From assembly GCF_000758705.1 (NCBI RefSeq), contig NZ_CP009287.1, positions 2,604,001 to 2,668,000 on the forward strand: DNA of 64,000 nt, given 5' to 3'. Both the position numbers and the translations under genes were made by a program. The DNA comes from Paenibacillus graminis (GTDB taxonomy: Bacteria; Bacillota; Bacilli; Paenibacillales; Paenibacillaceae). The stretch's first letter is position 1. Every line of letters begins with the position of its first letter. Shown in pieces: positions 50,409 through 62,600 of the stretch. The notes below the pieces were generated by a model, which was given only the letters and a program-made list of their open reading frames with translations, made no database searches and was not told where the DNA came from.

Positions 50409-52649
50409 ATGAAAAAAGGCAGAATGTTCTACAAGATCTTTATCCCCATTCTGATTCTCGGCATTGGTCTGGTCATCAGCTTTGGCGGTTATATTTACTT
50501 AACGACCATCCATTCGGTCATTGACAGGGTCGCGGACAGCAAAAAGAGTCTGATCACCCAGATCAAAAACACGCTGGAGCAAAAAATAAAAACGATTGAA
50601 TATGCTTTCAATACTTACAGCACCACCAATTCTTTCAGTGAGGTCATCAAAAATCCGATCACGGAGCGGGATTTTGAGGCCTATCGCGATATTAATTCCC
50701 AACTTAACTATATTGCCTCCATGGGAATGGACGGCGTTGAATATTCGCTGATCAGTCTGGTGAAGGACTGGCAGATTTCCAATGGCCGGCTGTCTTATTT
50801 GACGGAGGATGGCAAAAAAAAGCTGTCTGAGAGCTACATCGGCAACCAGAGCAACTCCCTGTTCTGGATCAAGACGGATACCGGCATCCGTTTCGTCAAT
50901 ACGCTGCCCGTCTTCTCACAGACGAAGCAGGCCATCGCTTTATCGGATATTTCGCTGCAGTCGCTGCAGCACACCCTGCAGACCGAAGAGAACACACCCG
51001 TATATCTGCTGAACCGGCAGGGGGATCTGCTCTATGAATCGGACTCCGCCCCCAGCTTGACCGGAGCCCAGCTGAGCCGCATTACGGAGACCGCCGGTAA
51101 CATGAGCCAGACGGGAAGTGTGGTGCTGGATAAGGAGAAACATCAGGAGGTTACGGCGATCTACGCCAAATCTTCTTATAATAACTGGATCTATGTTACG
51201 CTTCTCAACAAGCAGGAAATAGCGGATGCCCTCAAGACCACCCGCTTCGGCTTGTTTATGATGGTTCTGGTCATTACGCTCCTGATTGTGGTCGTAGCCT
51301 ACGTAATCGCAGTTTATTTCAACAAGCCGATCCAGAAGATCCAGCGGCGGCTGTCGGGCAGTACCCAGCCGGCGCTGAAGGATGAGATCGACTGGATCAT
51401 CAGCTCCATCGACGACATCCTCATGGAGAAGGAAAGTCTGGAGGATTTGCTGGAATCGGAGCTGCCGCAGCTGGAAACCCAATTCATTCTTAATCTGTTC
51501 CGCAGCCGGATTACGGCGGAGGAGCTGGATCATAATATGTCCCGCTTCGGATATTCCCTTACCCAAGGCACGGTGTATGCAACGATGCTGATTCAGCTCG
51601 ACAATTACGGGGAACGGCAGGCCAGCGACAAGGATCTGCTGCTTGTTGCCGTGAACAGGCTGGTGGAAGAGCTGGTTCCGGATTCGCGGCGGATGACCCC
51701 GATTCTGTTGAATGACCGGACGCAGGCCACGATTCTGATCTTTGAGGAAGGCAGCGGGCCCGGAAGCCGCAAGCAGGTGCTGGAGGATGCGAAGCGGATC
51801 GTCATCACAGTCAGGGATATCCTGAAGCTGTCGGTCAGTGTCGGAATCAGCGATTTCTACGCAGACCTTACCTTCAGCAAAGAGGCTTGTGAGATGAGCA
51901 AGCAGGCGCTGCATCACCGGCTGAATCTGGGCAAGGAATCTATTATTTTCTATGAGGATATTTCCAGAGTGATCTCGGGGCCGGTGCTGCTGCATTATCC
52001 GGCAGAGCTGGAGTCGCAGCTGTTCGATGCCATCCGGCTCGGGGATGAAGAGCAGGTGTCGCGTGCGCTCTACCCGCTGCTAGGCGAAATGATGAAGCAC
52101 AGCAAGAATCCGCTCAATTTCGAAGTAATGCTGATCCGCTTCGTGAACAATCTGATCCAACTGGAGCAGCTGATCGGCGTGGAGGTATTGTTGACTGAGG
52201 ATAATTACGCCCTGTATCACCGCCTGCTGGATATCCGCAACCCGGAGGAAATTGAGCGGATCCTTGTAAAGGAAGTCATTCAGCCGATGGTTGCTGCGAT
52301 GAAGGAGAAGACCACCCGCCAGTTCCGCGGCCTGTCCGACCAGATTGCGAACATCGTACGCACTGAATATGATCAGGATCTGTCACTGGAGCTGATCGGT
52401 GAGCGCCTGCATTACAGCCCGAACTACTTAAGCAGTATCTTCAAGAAGGAATTCGGCCTGACCTTCAGTGAATATGTAATGGGCTATCGGCTGCAAATGG
52501 CAAAAAAATGGCTGGTGGAGACCGAGATGACGATCAAGGAAATTGCAGAGCGTCTCCAGTACCACAACCCGCAGAACTTTATCCGCTCTTTCCGCAAAAA
52601 GGAGCATGTCACACCGGGTGCTTACCGGGCCTTGAGGCAGGATAAGTGA
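50409..52649 (+). CDS. Transmembrane AraC/YesN-type regulator of the pectin locus
   Basis: This 746-aa regulator has an N-terminal membrane span (residues about 10 to 32), an extracytoplasmic sensing region of about 250 residues, a second span (LFMMVLVITLLIVVVAYVIA, about residues 283 to 302), a HAMP-like linker, a GGDEF-like degenerate middle region and a C-terminal AraC helix-turn-helix (LSLELIGERLHYSPNYLSSIF, then IKEIAERLQYHNPQNFIRSF). Such membrane-spanning AraC proteins sense extracellular sugar oligomers and activate nearby transporter and polysaccharidase genes. Its location beside pectin genes supports that role. ATTGAAGGAG lies upstream of the ATG. Confidence 0.9.
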   Translation: MKKGRMFYKIFIPILILGIGLVISFGGYIYLTTIHSVIDRVADSKKSLITQIKNTLEQKIKTIEYAFNTYSTTNSFSEVIKNPITERDFEAYRDINSQLNYIASMGMDGVEYSLISLVKDWQISNGRLSYLTEDGKKKLSESYIGNQSNSLFWIKTDTGIRFVNTLPVFSQTKQAIALSDISLQSLQHTLQTEENTPVYLLNRQGDLLYESDSAPSLTGAQLSRITETAGNMSQTGSVVLDKEKHQEVTAIYAKSSYNNWIYVTLLNKQEIADALKTTRFGLFMMVLVITLLIVVVAYVIAVYFNKPIQKIQRRLSGSTQPALKDEIDWIISSIDDILMEKESLEDLLESELPQLETQFILNLFRSRITAEELDHNMSRFGYSLTQGTVYATMLIQLDNYGERQASDKDLLLVAVNRLVEELVPDSRRMTPILLNDRTQATILIFEEGSGPGSRKQVLEDAKRIVITVRDILKLSVSVGISDFYADLTFSKEACEMSKQALHHRLNLGKESIIFYEDISRVISGPVLLHYPAELESQLFDAIRLGDEEQVSRALYPLLGEMMKHSKNPLNFEVMLIRFVNNLIQLEQLIGVEVLLTEDNYALYHRLLDIRNPEEIERILVKEVIQPMVAAMKEKTTRQFRGLSDQIANIVRTEYDQDLSLELIGERLHYSPNYLSSIFKKEFGLTFSEYVMGYRLQMAKKWLVETEMTIKEIAERLQYHNPQNFIRSFRKKEHVTPGAYRALRQDK

Positions 52650-52682
52650 AGCAGGATTAGCGGCACCAATTTCAAAAAAAAC

Positions 52683-52725
52683 AAAAAACAGCCAGCTGCC
52701 ATTTACGGAAGCTGGCTGTTTTTGT
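52683..52725. terminator. Bidirectional terminator
   Basis: ACAGCCAGCT pairs perfectly with AGCTGGCTGT; an A run precedes and a T run follows. It separates the convergent regulator and permease genes. Confidence 0.9.
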
Positions 52726-52758
52726 GCCGCTGCTGAAGTACTGCGGGTGGCCGGTTGT

Positions 52759-53643
52759 TCAGCCCTTTACGGCCCCCAGGAGAGCACCTTTAGTGAAATG
52801 CTTTTGCACAAACGGATAAGCGATCAGCATCGGTACAGTAGCGACGACAATAACAGCCATCTTGATCGTCTGAGCGGGCGGAATGACATCGACTGACGTA
52901 CCTTCGGCCTGCATTCCGCTGGAGACGATGACGATCTGGCGCAGCAGCACTTGGATTGGCCATTTTGTGGAATCCGTAATGTACAGGATAGCGGTCATAT
53001 AAGTGTTCCAGTAAGCTACGCCGTAGAACAGGGACAAGGTAGCGATGGAAGGCAGTGCCAGGGGCAGCATGATTTTGAGGAAGACGCCAAAGTCGTTGGA
53101 CCCGTCAATTTTGGCCGATTCCTCTAATCCCTCTGGAAGTGCCTGGAAGAAGTTGCGCATGATGATCAGGTTGAAGGCGTTGATGGCGACCGGGAAGACC
53201 AGAGACCAGTAAGAGTCGATCAGTCCGAAGGCTTTGACCACTAAAAATGTAGGAATCATTCCCCCGCTGAACAGCATGGAGAATACGACGATAAAATTGA
53301 TGATATCGCGGCCTGCCAGATACTTTCGGGATAGTCCGTAGGCCATCAGGGCGGTTAGGATCATGCTTACTACAGTACCGGCAAGGGTGACGCCGATAGA
53401 TATGCCGAGGCCCCTAAAGATGGTGGGGGTAGACAGGATATAACGGTAGGCATCCAGAGAGAAGGTGGTCGGGAACAGGATGAATTTTTTCTCCACCACT
53501 TCCTGGGTTGAGGCAAAGGAGCTGGCAAACACGTTGACAAAAGGTAAAAGACAGATGAGGGCAATGAATGCCAGCAGGGTGGTGTTGACTATGGTGAACA
53601 GTTTGCTGCCCATAGTTTCTTTTTTTAATGAAGATTGTGCCAT
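52759..53643 (-). CDS. Sugar ABC transporter permease, LplC type
   Basis: This 294-aa permease has six spans and the EAA loop GLEESAKIDGSNDFGVFLKI, ending with the family-typical LIAYPFVQKHFTKGALLGAVKG. It should partner with the LplB-type permease at 53920. It is unusual that this gene is on the opposite strand from its partner; normally the two form one operon. An AAGGAGGAT ribosome binding site precedes its ATG. Confidence 0.93.
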   Translation of the reverse strand: MAQSSLKKETMGSKLFTIVNTTLLAFIALICLLPFVNVFASSFASTQEVVEKKFILFPTTFSLDAYRYILSTPTIFRGLGISIGVTLAGTVVSMILTALMAYGLSRKYLAGRDIINFIVVFSMLFSGGMIPTFLVVKAFGLIDSYWSLVFPVAINAFNLIIMRNFFQALPEGLEESAKIDGSNDFGVFLKIMLPLALPSIATLSLFYGVAYWNTYMTAILYITDSTKWPIQVLLRQIVIVSSGMQAEGTSVDVIPPAQTIKMAVIVVATVPMLIAYPFVQKHFTKGALLGAVKG

Positions 53644-53658
53644 GCGGTTATCCTCCTT

Positions 53659-53672
53659 GTTATCGTTTCAAT
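53659..53672 (-). promoter_or_regulatory. Weak cre-like site before the LplC-type gene
   Basis: The minus strand reads TTGAAACGATAACA, matching 11 of 14 positions of the CcpA cre consensus, in the leader just upstream of the permease ribosome binding site. Confidence 0.35.
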
Positions 53673-53919
53673 GACACTGTATCAGGGGGTCTTCATTCCG
53701 TATATAATCATTAGCTTTGGCATTGTCCAGGGTGGAAGAAGCAGGCGGAATCCGGCATAATCCTTATGTGCGGTCGGTATCCCTGCATAGGGTGAGCTTA
53801 CGGAAAACGGCATAACGGCGCGGCTTCGCGGCCCAGAGTAACTAATGATTATTTACGTAACAGGCAAAGGACCGTAATCTGGGAAGCGTTACAGAAATGC
53901 GCTCAAGGAGGACGGTAGG

Positions 53920-54885
53920 GTGGAAGAAGCAAATGTCACCACGATGAAGAGGAAAGTGACACCGGAAAGGAAAAAGCGGACGGGACACAGCCTGCTGGGT
54001 CTAAAAAGAAACAAGTTATTGTATTTAATGATACTTCCGGGATTTTTGTATTTTGTTATTTTTAAGTACCTGCCTATGGGCGGGCTGATTATCGCTTTTC
54101 AGGATTACCAGCCTTTCCTCGGGATCACGGGCAGTCCCTGGGTCGGACTCAAGCATTTCATAAGGCTGTTTACAGAGCCCACCTTCTTTATGCTGCTGAA
54201 GAATACGCTGATCCTGTTTGCGCTGAATATCGTGATTTTTTTTCCGCTGCCGATTATTCTGGCGCTGATGCTTAATGAAGTCAGGCATAAGATGTTCAAA
54301 AATGTGGTCCAAACGATCATCTATATTCCCCACTTTCTCTCATGGGTCATCATTGTTTCCATTACTTATGTATTCATGAATGTGGACGGCGGGGTATTGA
54401 ATGAGATCATTGCCGCCATGGGCGGACACAAAATCAGCTTCCTGACCTCTCCCGAATGGCTGCGCACCGTTTATATCGGCCAGATTATCTGGAAAGAGCT
54501 GGGCTGGTCCACGATTATTTATCTCGCGGCTATTACCGTCGTAGATACACAGCTGTACGAGGCTGCGGAAATGGACGGAGCGGCACGGCTGCGCAAAACC
54601 TGGCATGTCACCCTGCCGGCGATCCGTCCGGTTATCATTACTCTGCTGATTCTGAAAATCGGACATACCCTGGATCTGGGCTTCGAGCATATGTACCTGC
54701 TGATCAACTCCCTGAACCGGGAGGTCGGGGAAATTTTCGATACCTATATTTATACTGCCGGGCTCAAGAACGGCCAGCTCAGTTTCAGTACGACAGTTGG
54801 TTTGTTCAAAGGGGTCGTGGGTCTGATCCTCGTTATGCTGTCGAACAAACTGGCGAAAAAAATCGGGGAAGACGGTGTCTATTAG
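53920..54885 (+). CDS. Sugar ABC transporter permease, LplB type
   Basis: This 321-aa permease has six spans, opening FKYLPMGGLIIAFQDYQPF and EAA loop EAAEMDGAARLRKTWHVTLP (about residues 209 to 228). The GTG start follows AAGGAGGACGGTAG. It heads an operon with the binding lipoprotein and the giant pectinase, and is divergent from the LplC-type partner at 52759. It is the channel half for import of pectin-derived oligosaccharides, inferred from context. Confidence 0.93.
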   Translation: MEEANVTTMKRKVTPERKKRTGHSLLGLKRNKLLYLMILPGFLYFVIFKYLPMGGLIIAFQDYQPFLGITGSPWVGLKHFIRLFTEPTFFMLLKNTLILFALNIVIFFPLPIILALMLNEVRHKMFKNVVQTIIYIPHFLSWVIIVSITYVFMNVDGGVLNEIIAAMGGHKISFLTSPEWLRTVYIGQIIWKELGWSTIIYLAAITVVDTQLYEAAEMDGAARLRKTWHVTLPAIRPVIITLLILKIGHTLDLGFEHMYLLINSLNREVGEIFDTYIYTAGLKNGQLSFSTTVGLFKGVVGLILVMLSNKLAKKIGEDGVY

Positions 54886-54971
54886 CATACCGCACTTGTG
54901 AATTCGTACCCACGCCAATGGCGGGGTGGAAGATACAGCAATGCCAATTCGTAATCAAAGGGGTAATGTTC

Positions 54972-56510
54972 ATGAATCGCAATTACAAGAAACTGGCTGC
55001 TCTAATGCTGTGCAGCGGTCTGCTGCTTACCGCTTGCGGCGGAAACGCCAACAACAGCAAGGGCGGGTCAGAAAATGCGGCAGCCAGCGCCGGAGCAAAT
55101 GGAGGAACGCAGGCCAAAACGAAGATTTCCTGGCTCAACGTTCTGCATACCGCTTCACCGCCAACCGATACCGTGCTGAACAAAATTGAAGAATTCACCA
55201 ACGCTGACATCGAGTTTTCCTGGATTCCCGATGCCTCTAAGGAAGAGCGGATCAACACCTCGCTGGCCTCCGATTCTCTTGCAGATATCGTAACGCTGAC
55301 GATTCTAGACAACTCTTCGGTCCGCAACGCATTGAAATCGGGCATGTTCTGGGAGGTGAGCCCTTATCTCGACGAATTCCCGAACCTGGCAGCGATTTCC
55401 CAGGATACCCGCACCTCAGCCTCCATTGAAGGCAAGCTGTATGGTGTGCCGTTCCAGAAGTCCAAAGCCAGAAACGGAGTCATTATCCGCAAGGACTGGC
55501 TGGATAAGCTGGGGCTTGCTGTTCCCAAAACAACCGCCGAACTGAAGGAAGTTGCGAAAGCGTTTACTGAAAAGGACCCGGACGGCAACGGCAAAAAGGA
55601 TACTACCGGATTCATGGACCGCAGCGATCTGGTGTACGGGGCGTTCAAAACGCTCGGCTCCTATTTCGGAACCCCGAACAACTGGGCGGTGGACGATGCC
55701 GGTGTAATGACGCCCGAATTTGCAACGGAGGGCTACATCCAGACAATGGACTATATGAAAGCCTTGTATGACGGCGGCTACATTAACCAGGACTTTGCAG
55801 TAACGGCTAAGAACGATCAGCAACAGAATTTCGCGCAGGGAAAAGCCGGCATTTATGTAGGTGCGCTGTTTGACAGCAAAAACCTGCTGAACTTGGCCAA
55901 AGGCATCCAGGACGGCATGGAGCTGGTGATGGTCAATGACATTACTTCCACCGGCAAGCCTGAAGACCGGGCCATCTGGTCATCGAGTAATGGCATCGGC
56001 GGCCTGCTGTCCTTCCCTAAATCAGAGGTCAAAGATGAGACCGAACTGAAGCGGCTCCTGAAATTTGTCAACGACCTGATGAGTGATGAAGTGTACGCTC
56101 TGATGACATATGGTATCGAAGGCGTGCATTATACAGCAGATGCGAACCTAGCGGTAACCATCAAGGATACCGATCTGTGGCAGCAGGAGGTACAGCCGTT
56201 TGCAGCTTCCCGCCCGAATGAGACCGGGTACAAGATTCATGATGCTGATCCGCTGAAGGTGGAGGCCGAACGGCTGATCCAGGAGAATGCGGAATACGGG
56301 GTACTGAACCCGGCCTTTTCGCTTGAATCCGAAACCAATACTGCACAGGGCTCTGAACTGCAAAAGATTATTACTGACGCAACCTATAAATACATTCTCG
56401 GCAAAATGGGTCTGGATGAATTCAAAGGCGAAATTGATCAATGGAAGAAATCCGGCGGCAGCAAGATCATTTCCGAATACGAGGCTGCCTACAAAGCGGT
56501 AAATCCGTAG
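54972..56510 (+). CDS. Extracellular solute-binding lipoprotein, LplA type
   Basis: This roughly 512-aa lipoprotein has the lipobox cysteine at residue 22 (LLTACGG), an Asn/Ser/Gly-rich linker and an LplA-like family-1 binding fold: EEFTNADIEFSWIPDASKEER, then GKLYGVPFQKSK and DPDGNGKKDTTGFM, an EF-hand-like calcium loop common in this group. The start at 54972 is at a good distance from AAGGGG; ATG 54966 is too close. It lies between the LplB-type permease and the pectinase and probably captures oligogalacturonides or related pectin fragments. Confidence 0.92.
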   Translation: MNRNYKKLAALMLCSGLLLTACGGNANNSKGGSENAAASAGANGGTQAKTKISWLNVLHTASPPTDTVLNKIEEFTNADIEFSWIPDASKEERINTSLASDSLADIVTLTILDNSSVRNALKSGMFWEVSPYLDEFPNLAAISQDTRTSASIEGKLYGVPFQKSKARNGVIIRKDWLDKLGLAVPKTTAELKEVAKAFTEKDPDGNGKKDTTGFMDRSDLVYGAFKTLGSYFGTPNNWAVDDAGVMTPEFATEGYIQTMDYMKALYDGGYINQDFAVTAKNDQQQNFAQGKAGIYVGALFDSKNLLNLAKGIQDGMELVMVNDITSTGKPEDRAIWSSSNGIGGLLSFPKSEVKDETELKRLLKFVNDLMSDEVYALMTYGIEGVHYTADANLAVTIKDTDLWQQEVQPFAASRPNETGYKIHDADPLKVEAERLIQENAEYGVLNPAFSLESETNTAQGSELQKIITDATYKYILGKMGLDEFKGEIDQWKKSGGSKIISEYEAAYKAVNP

Positions 56511-56643
56511 GTAGCGCGAAATTAATTCATGCCCTTTGGTACTCATAACCACTGGGCTTCTTCCCTGGCGGTTTCACTTTTTAGAGGAGCTCCATGCGTC
56601 TGCCAGGAGCTTCTCGATATTTCAATAGATCAGGAGGTCTTAT

Positions 56644-59600
56644 ATGAAAAAGAAATGGCTGGCCCAGGTGCTCATCGCAGGTCTGCTGGCAACAAGCTTT
56701 CCCGCCGGCGGTGTGCAAGCGGCTTCTCTGCAGGCTCTTCCCGCCTTTCCCGGCGCGGAAGGCGGTGGCAAATATGTAACCGGAGGCCGGGCACAAGCGG
56801 TATACGAGGTGACCACGCTTGCCGATTACAGCAGCAAAGACGCACCGGTTCCCGGCTCCTTGCGCGATGCGGTGAGCGGAAGCAACCGGACTATCGTATT
56901 CCGCGTGGGCGGGACGATCCACCTGAAGGAGTCGTTGAAGATTACCGGCTCTAATCTGACGATTGCAGGCCAGACCGCACCCGGTGACGGAATTACGGTC
57001 GCCGATTACACGACAAGCATAGAGGCGGATAATATCATTATACGGTACATGCGCTTCAGGCTCGGCGACCGGGTGGCCAGCGAAGACGATGCCTTCGGCT
57101 CACGCTACCATAAGGATATCATCATCGACCACAGCTCGTTCAGCTGGTCGGTGGATGAGGTTGTAAGTCTGTACGACAATGAAAATACCACTGTCCAGTG
57201 GTCGATCTCGGCGGAAAGCATGCTGATGACCACCCACCAGAAAGGGCGGCATGGCTATGGCGGAATTTGGGGCGGCAAGAATGCGAGCTATCACCACAAC
57301 CTGATCGCCCACAGCGTCAGCCGCAACCCCCGGCTGCCCACGATCACCAGGCTCGCCGATCTTACAGAAATGACTAACAATGTCATTTACAACTGGGGTT
57401 TCGCTTCAACTTACGGCGGCGGAGCCGAAGGCTATCTGTACAATCTGACTAACAACTATTATAAGTACGGTCCAAACACTTACAGCAGTGTCAAGCGCCA
57501 GTTGTTCGGAGAACTGGCCCCGGTCACCCAGCTGTATCTGGCCGGCAACATGATGGATGGCAGCCCGGAAGTTACCACGGACAACTGGAAAGGGGTGCTG
57601 CGCTATTCAGACAGCTCAAAGCTGGCGGAGCCGGCGGTGATGCCCAATCCATATACGGCAGAACCGGCGGAAGAAGCCTATCTGAACGTGCTGGCGGACG
57701 CAGGCGCTACCCTGCCCCGGCGGGATGCCTACGATGCGCGCGTCATCAGTGATGTGAAGAACCGCACGGGACAGCACATTAATTCCCCGGCTGAAATCGG
57801 CGGGTATCCCGATTATCCCGAGACATCTTCAGCAGTAACGGATGCGGATCATGACGGGATGGACGATACCTGGGAACTTGCTCACGGACTGTCGCCTACA
57901 GACCCCGACGACCGCAATCAAGCGGAGTTGTCCCCGGAAGGCTATACGAATCTTGAAGTCTATCTGAATGGTCTGATCGAGGCGGCCGCAGCGGACGGAA
58001 TGCATACGGACAATCCTGAAACCGCTGTCAACTATCCGCTGAACAACCAGATTGTTGAGGCGGGCAGCGATGTGACCGTGGAAGCTTCCGCCAGCGACAG
58101 GGACGGAATCGCCAAAGTGGAATTTATCATCAACGGCGTAAAGCAGGGCGAGGCAACGGAAGCACCGTACAGTTTTGCGTGGAACCATGTGCAGGATGGC
58201 ACCTATTATCTGGTAGTCCAGGCCACGGACAATAAGGGTCTGAAGACTCAGTCCGATAATGTCGCTGTGCATGTCAACACCTCAGGCGACACCGGTCCGT
58301 GGACCTCACAAGACATCGGCCATCCGGGTATTGCGGGCCATACAGAGCTTGGTCTGCAGAGCGGGGAGATTACGGTCAAATCATCCGGGCTTGTCGGGGC
58401 GACCTCGGAGAGTGAAAGTGCCGCAGACAACTTTCAGTTCGCCTACCAGCCGCTGAAGGGCAATGGGGAGATCATCGCCAAGATTGAATCGGTGACGCCG
58501 ACCGATGATTATGCCAAGGCTGGCGTGATGATCAGAGACAGTCTGGATGACAATGCCAAGATGGCGATGCTAGCCATACCCTATGTCAAATACGGTAAGA
58601 AAGGCGTGCTGATTACCCGTTCCGCCACAGGAGCGAAAGTAGTCAAGAAGGAGCCCGGAAACTTCATCAGCACCCCGTATTGGGTGAAGCTGGTCCGGCT
58701 TGGTGACGAGATTACGGGGCTGGTGTCACCGGATAAGACGACATGGAGCAAGATGGGAACGGTGAGCCTCGATCTGGGAGACACCGCCTACTTTGGCCTT
58801 GCCGCCGATGCTGCCCAGGCGGATAACCAGGTGAGCAGGTACAACACCTCCCGATTCAGCGGTGTGGAGCTGAAGACGCTGGATGAGCGTTATCCTTCTG
58901 CTCCGTCCGGGCTCAAGGCAACGGCGGGCAGCAGTGCAAAGATTAGGCTGAGCTGGGAGAAGACAAAGTCTGCCGAGTCTTACACTGTGAAGCGCAGCGA
59001 GGTGCCGGGCGGCCCCTACTCAACAATTGCCGCAGGCCTTGCGGAGACCAGGTACACCGATTCCGGAACCAGCCCAGGCAAAACCTACTATTATGTGGTC
59101 AGTGCGGTGAATGAATCCGGAGAAAGCTTCGATTCGGCAGAAGCCGGCGCCAAGGCATTGGCAGATGGCGGTAATATCTATTATGTCGAAGAAGATTATG
59201 AACAGGCTGCGCTGGATATCCCCCCGGTTTACTATGAGGTAGCGCCGGACCCGCAGACCGATACGCAGAAGGTTGCCGTCTCCGCCACTCCGTCAATGAG
59301 CATGGGCAACGGCTCACAGCGGGTGTTGGGCGTATACGATACAGGCAGCGGCAATGTGCAGTTTGTCCGCAAATTCACCCCGGTTGCGGGGGCGCTGGTA
59401 ATCGAAGCTGACTTCATGTTCGCGGCGGAATCAGGAACCTCGGTGCTGCTGCAGGCCCAGAATGCCGATGGAAGCAAAACCGCATTCTCCCTGGAGAGCC
59501 GCAAGCCAACGCTTCCCGCAGCCGGCAGCAAATACACGCTGACCGTCAGCAGGGGAAGCAGCCAGTATCATCAACTGATGAACTCCTATTCCCTCGGCCA

Positions 59601-62600
59601 GTGGTATAATCTCAAGCTGAAAGCTGATGTTCAGGGGAGCAAGGTGGATATCTATATCGACAATCAGCCGGCAGGCAGCTTTCCATTCACGACCGCTAAT
59701 TTCGGAAGCTACGGGATCGGGCGTATTTTGTCTAAAACACCGGGCGGAGGATCGGGCAATTATTATTTCGATAATCTGAAGGTATATGCGGAACCGGTCG
59801 AAACACCGCTTGGCCTGACCGGCTTCCCCGGTAACGGGGCGGCCCAGCTGAAATGGCCGGCACTGGGAGGTGCAGCAGCCTACAATGTGAAACGGAGTCT
59901 GACCAGCGGCGGTCCTTATGACCTGATCGCAAGCAGTATTGCAGAACTTTCCTATGTCGATGCAGCCGTCGTCAATGATACCACTTACTATTATGTCATC
60001 ACAGCGGCCGGACCGGCCGGGGAATCCGGGATCTCCAATGAAGTCAGCATCACTCCATCCGCTTCTGCACTGAAGCTTCCAGCACCGGAAGGGCTTGCAG
60101 CGGTAAGCCGCAACGCTCAGCTTGATCTGAGCTGGAGTGCGGTTGATGATGCTGCGGGATATACAATCAAGAGGTGGAATGAAGCAGCGGGCAGCTATGA
60201 AACGCTGGCAGATAACATTGCAGGTACGGCTTACCGCATCGGCGGCCTCGTGAACGGTCAACGCTACCGGTTCACGGTTTCGGGCACCAACGTTGCCGGG
60301 GAGGGTGCGGCCTCGGAGCCTGTTGAGGCGGTTCCCGCCGCTCCGCCGGGAACCCCAAAGGTCGTTGCGCTGGCCGGCGATAGCACAGTAGCACTGACCT
60401 GGGCGGCGGCCAACGGAGCAGACCGCTATACGGTCACACGCGCATTATCGGCAAGCGGCCCTTATGAAATCCTGGCTGCAGGTATCGCCAGCACAAGTTA
60501 CACCGATAACCGTGCGGCTAACGGCACACCGTACTATTACAAGGTGTCGGCGGCCGGTGCGGGGGGCAGCGGGTTAGATTCCGCAGCCGTCGCGGCTGTG
60601 CCGTACAAGGAGAACGGCCAGCCTCCTGCTCCGCAGGGACTTATGGCTGAACCCGGCAGCGGTGAAGTCAGCTTAAGCTGGAATCCGGCGGAGGGAGCCG
60701 TCAGCTACCGGATCATTCGTGCGGAGAATGGCGGTCCATACGCTGTCGTTGCCGACGGTATTAAAGCAGCGGCGTATACAGATACCGGGCTTCGGAACGG
60801 CACCACCTATGTCTACGCGGTCATTGCCTTAGGCAGCGGCGCCGGGAGTCTGCCATCGCAGGCGGTTCAAGAAACTCCGGCACAGGCCATTGTGGTTGAT
60901 GCCGCAGGTGCAGGGGATTTCAAGACTCTTGCGGAAGCCGTTCAGGCGGTTCCCGACTACAGCGGGTTACCCACTGTTATTAAGGTGATGGACGGGATTT
61001 ACCGGGAAAAGGTGCTGGTGCCTGCAAGCAAACAGCATCTTCGCATCCTCGGCAGCAGCCGGGAAGGCACAGTGCTGGTGAACGGCGATTCGGCCAAGAC
61101 GCTGGGTGCAGACGGTAAGGAATTGGGCACCAGCGGGAGCTATACCCTGAGGACGGCGGGAGCGGATTTCACCTTGGAAAATATGACGGTAGAGAACAGT
61201 GCCGGACGGGATGCCGGGCAGGCTGTGGCGCTGTATGCCGAGGGGGATCGCGGAGTTTACCGCAATGTCAAGCTTCTTGGCCATCAGGATACTTTGTTCG
61301 CAGATAAGGGCAGGGCGTATTTCGTGGACAGCCTCATCGAAGGCACGGTCGATTTCATCTTCGGCAATGCCGCCGCCGTCTTCGAGAACAACGAGATCCG
61401 GAGTGTCGGCGCGGGTTATATCACCGCTCCTTCCACGGAAGCGGGCAAACCGGGCTATGTGTTCCTGAACAGCCGGCTGACCGCCAGTGCACAGGTGGCA
61501 CCCGGCACCGTTGATCTCGGCAGGCCGTGGAGAGATTACGGCAGCTCCACTTTTATTCATACGGATATGGCGGAGCATATCCGCCCGACAGGCTGGCATG
61601 AATGGTATGAAGGCCGCTCTAAGACTGCCCGGTTCTCTGAATACTTAAGCATCGGGGCGGGAGCGGATGCCGCTGCACGCTACAACTGGTCTAGACAGCT
61701 TACCGCAGGGGAAGCGGCAGCCTATGCCGTCCAATCGGTGCTTGGCGGCAGCGACGGCTGGAATCCGCAGACTCCCGTTGTTGTACCCGGAGCTGAAGAT
61801 GTACCGGTGTCACGAGTAACCTCAATTACAGTGAAAGGGGCAGACAATATCAGCGCCATTGAAGCGGATAAGGGGACTCTCCAGCTTCAGGCGGAGGTAC
61901 TGCCGAAACAGGCGGCGAACCGGAACGTTGTCTGGACCGTGACAGAGACAGACGGCCTCACTTCAACCGCCAAAGCGGCTATCGATCAGAACGGGCTGCT
62001 GAAGGCAAGGCTGAACGGGACGGTGCGGGTGACCGCCAGCGCGGCGGACGGCAGCGGAATCAGCGCCAGCCTGGATATTGCCATCAGCGGCCAGCAGGAG
62101 GCAGCGGCGGATATGCCTTCGGCAACCCTGACTGGACCTGAAACTGTAACAGCCGGTGAGGAATTCGTGTACCGCGCTGGGTTGGCTAATGTTACTGCTT
62201 CTGTTTACAAGGACGTCTACGGAGTGGAGTTTGCCCTCGATTATGACCCAACGGGGATTGAATTTCTCTCGGCCCGGAAGCTGGTGGACGGATTTGAGCT
62301 GAGCCATGTTTCCGAGGGCGATCCGGGCTATATTGTGATCCGTGCCGCCGCCACTGGGGCGGAACATGCCATTACTGCCGGTGCCGGCTTCATTGAACTT
62401 CGCTTCCGCGCCCGGAAGACTGCAAAAGAAGTACTGGCGCCGCTTGGATTTGTTGCCTTCCGGGGATATGATGGAAGGCAGGATTATGATATTCCGTATG
62501 CGGCAGGAATAATCGTCCGGGTGGTTCCTGTACCGGTGAAGCAGATCAGGGTAGCTTCCACGGGAGAGGTGAGCGAGTTGTTCACCGGTCAAACGCTGCA

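Noticed and set aside
50940..51995. 351-codon antisense frame within the YesN-type regulator
   Set aside because: Opposite-strand shadow of a well-supported gene, with an improbable His/Gln/Arg-rich composition.
54456..54971. N-terminal extension of the pectin binding lipoprotein
   Set aside because: It overlaps the LplB-type permease gene; the lipoprotein signal at 54972 defines the real start.
59431..60261. 276-codon antisense frame within the giant pectinase
   Set aside because: Shadow frame opposite FN3 and LamG-like coding sequence; no start signals and a Cys/Arg-rich product unlike a real protein.
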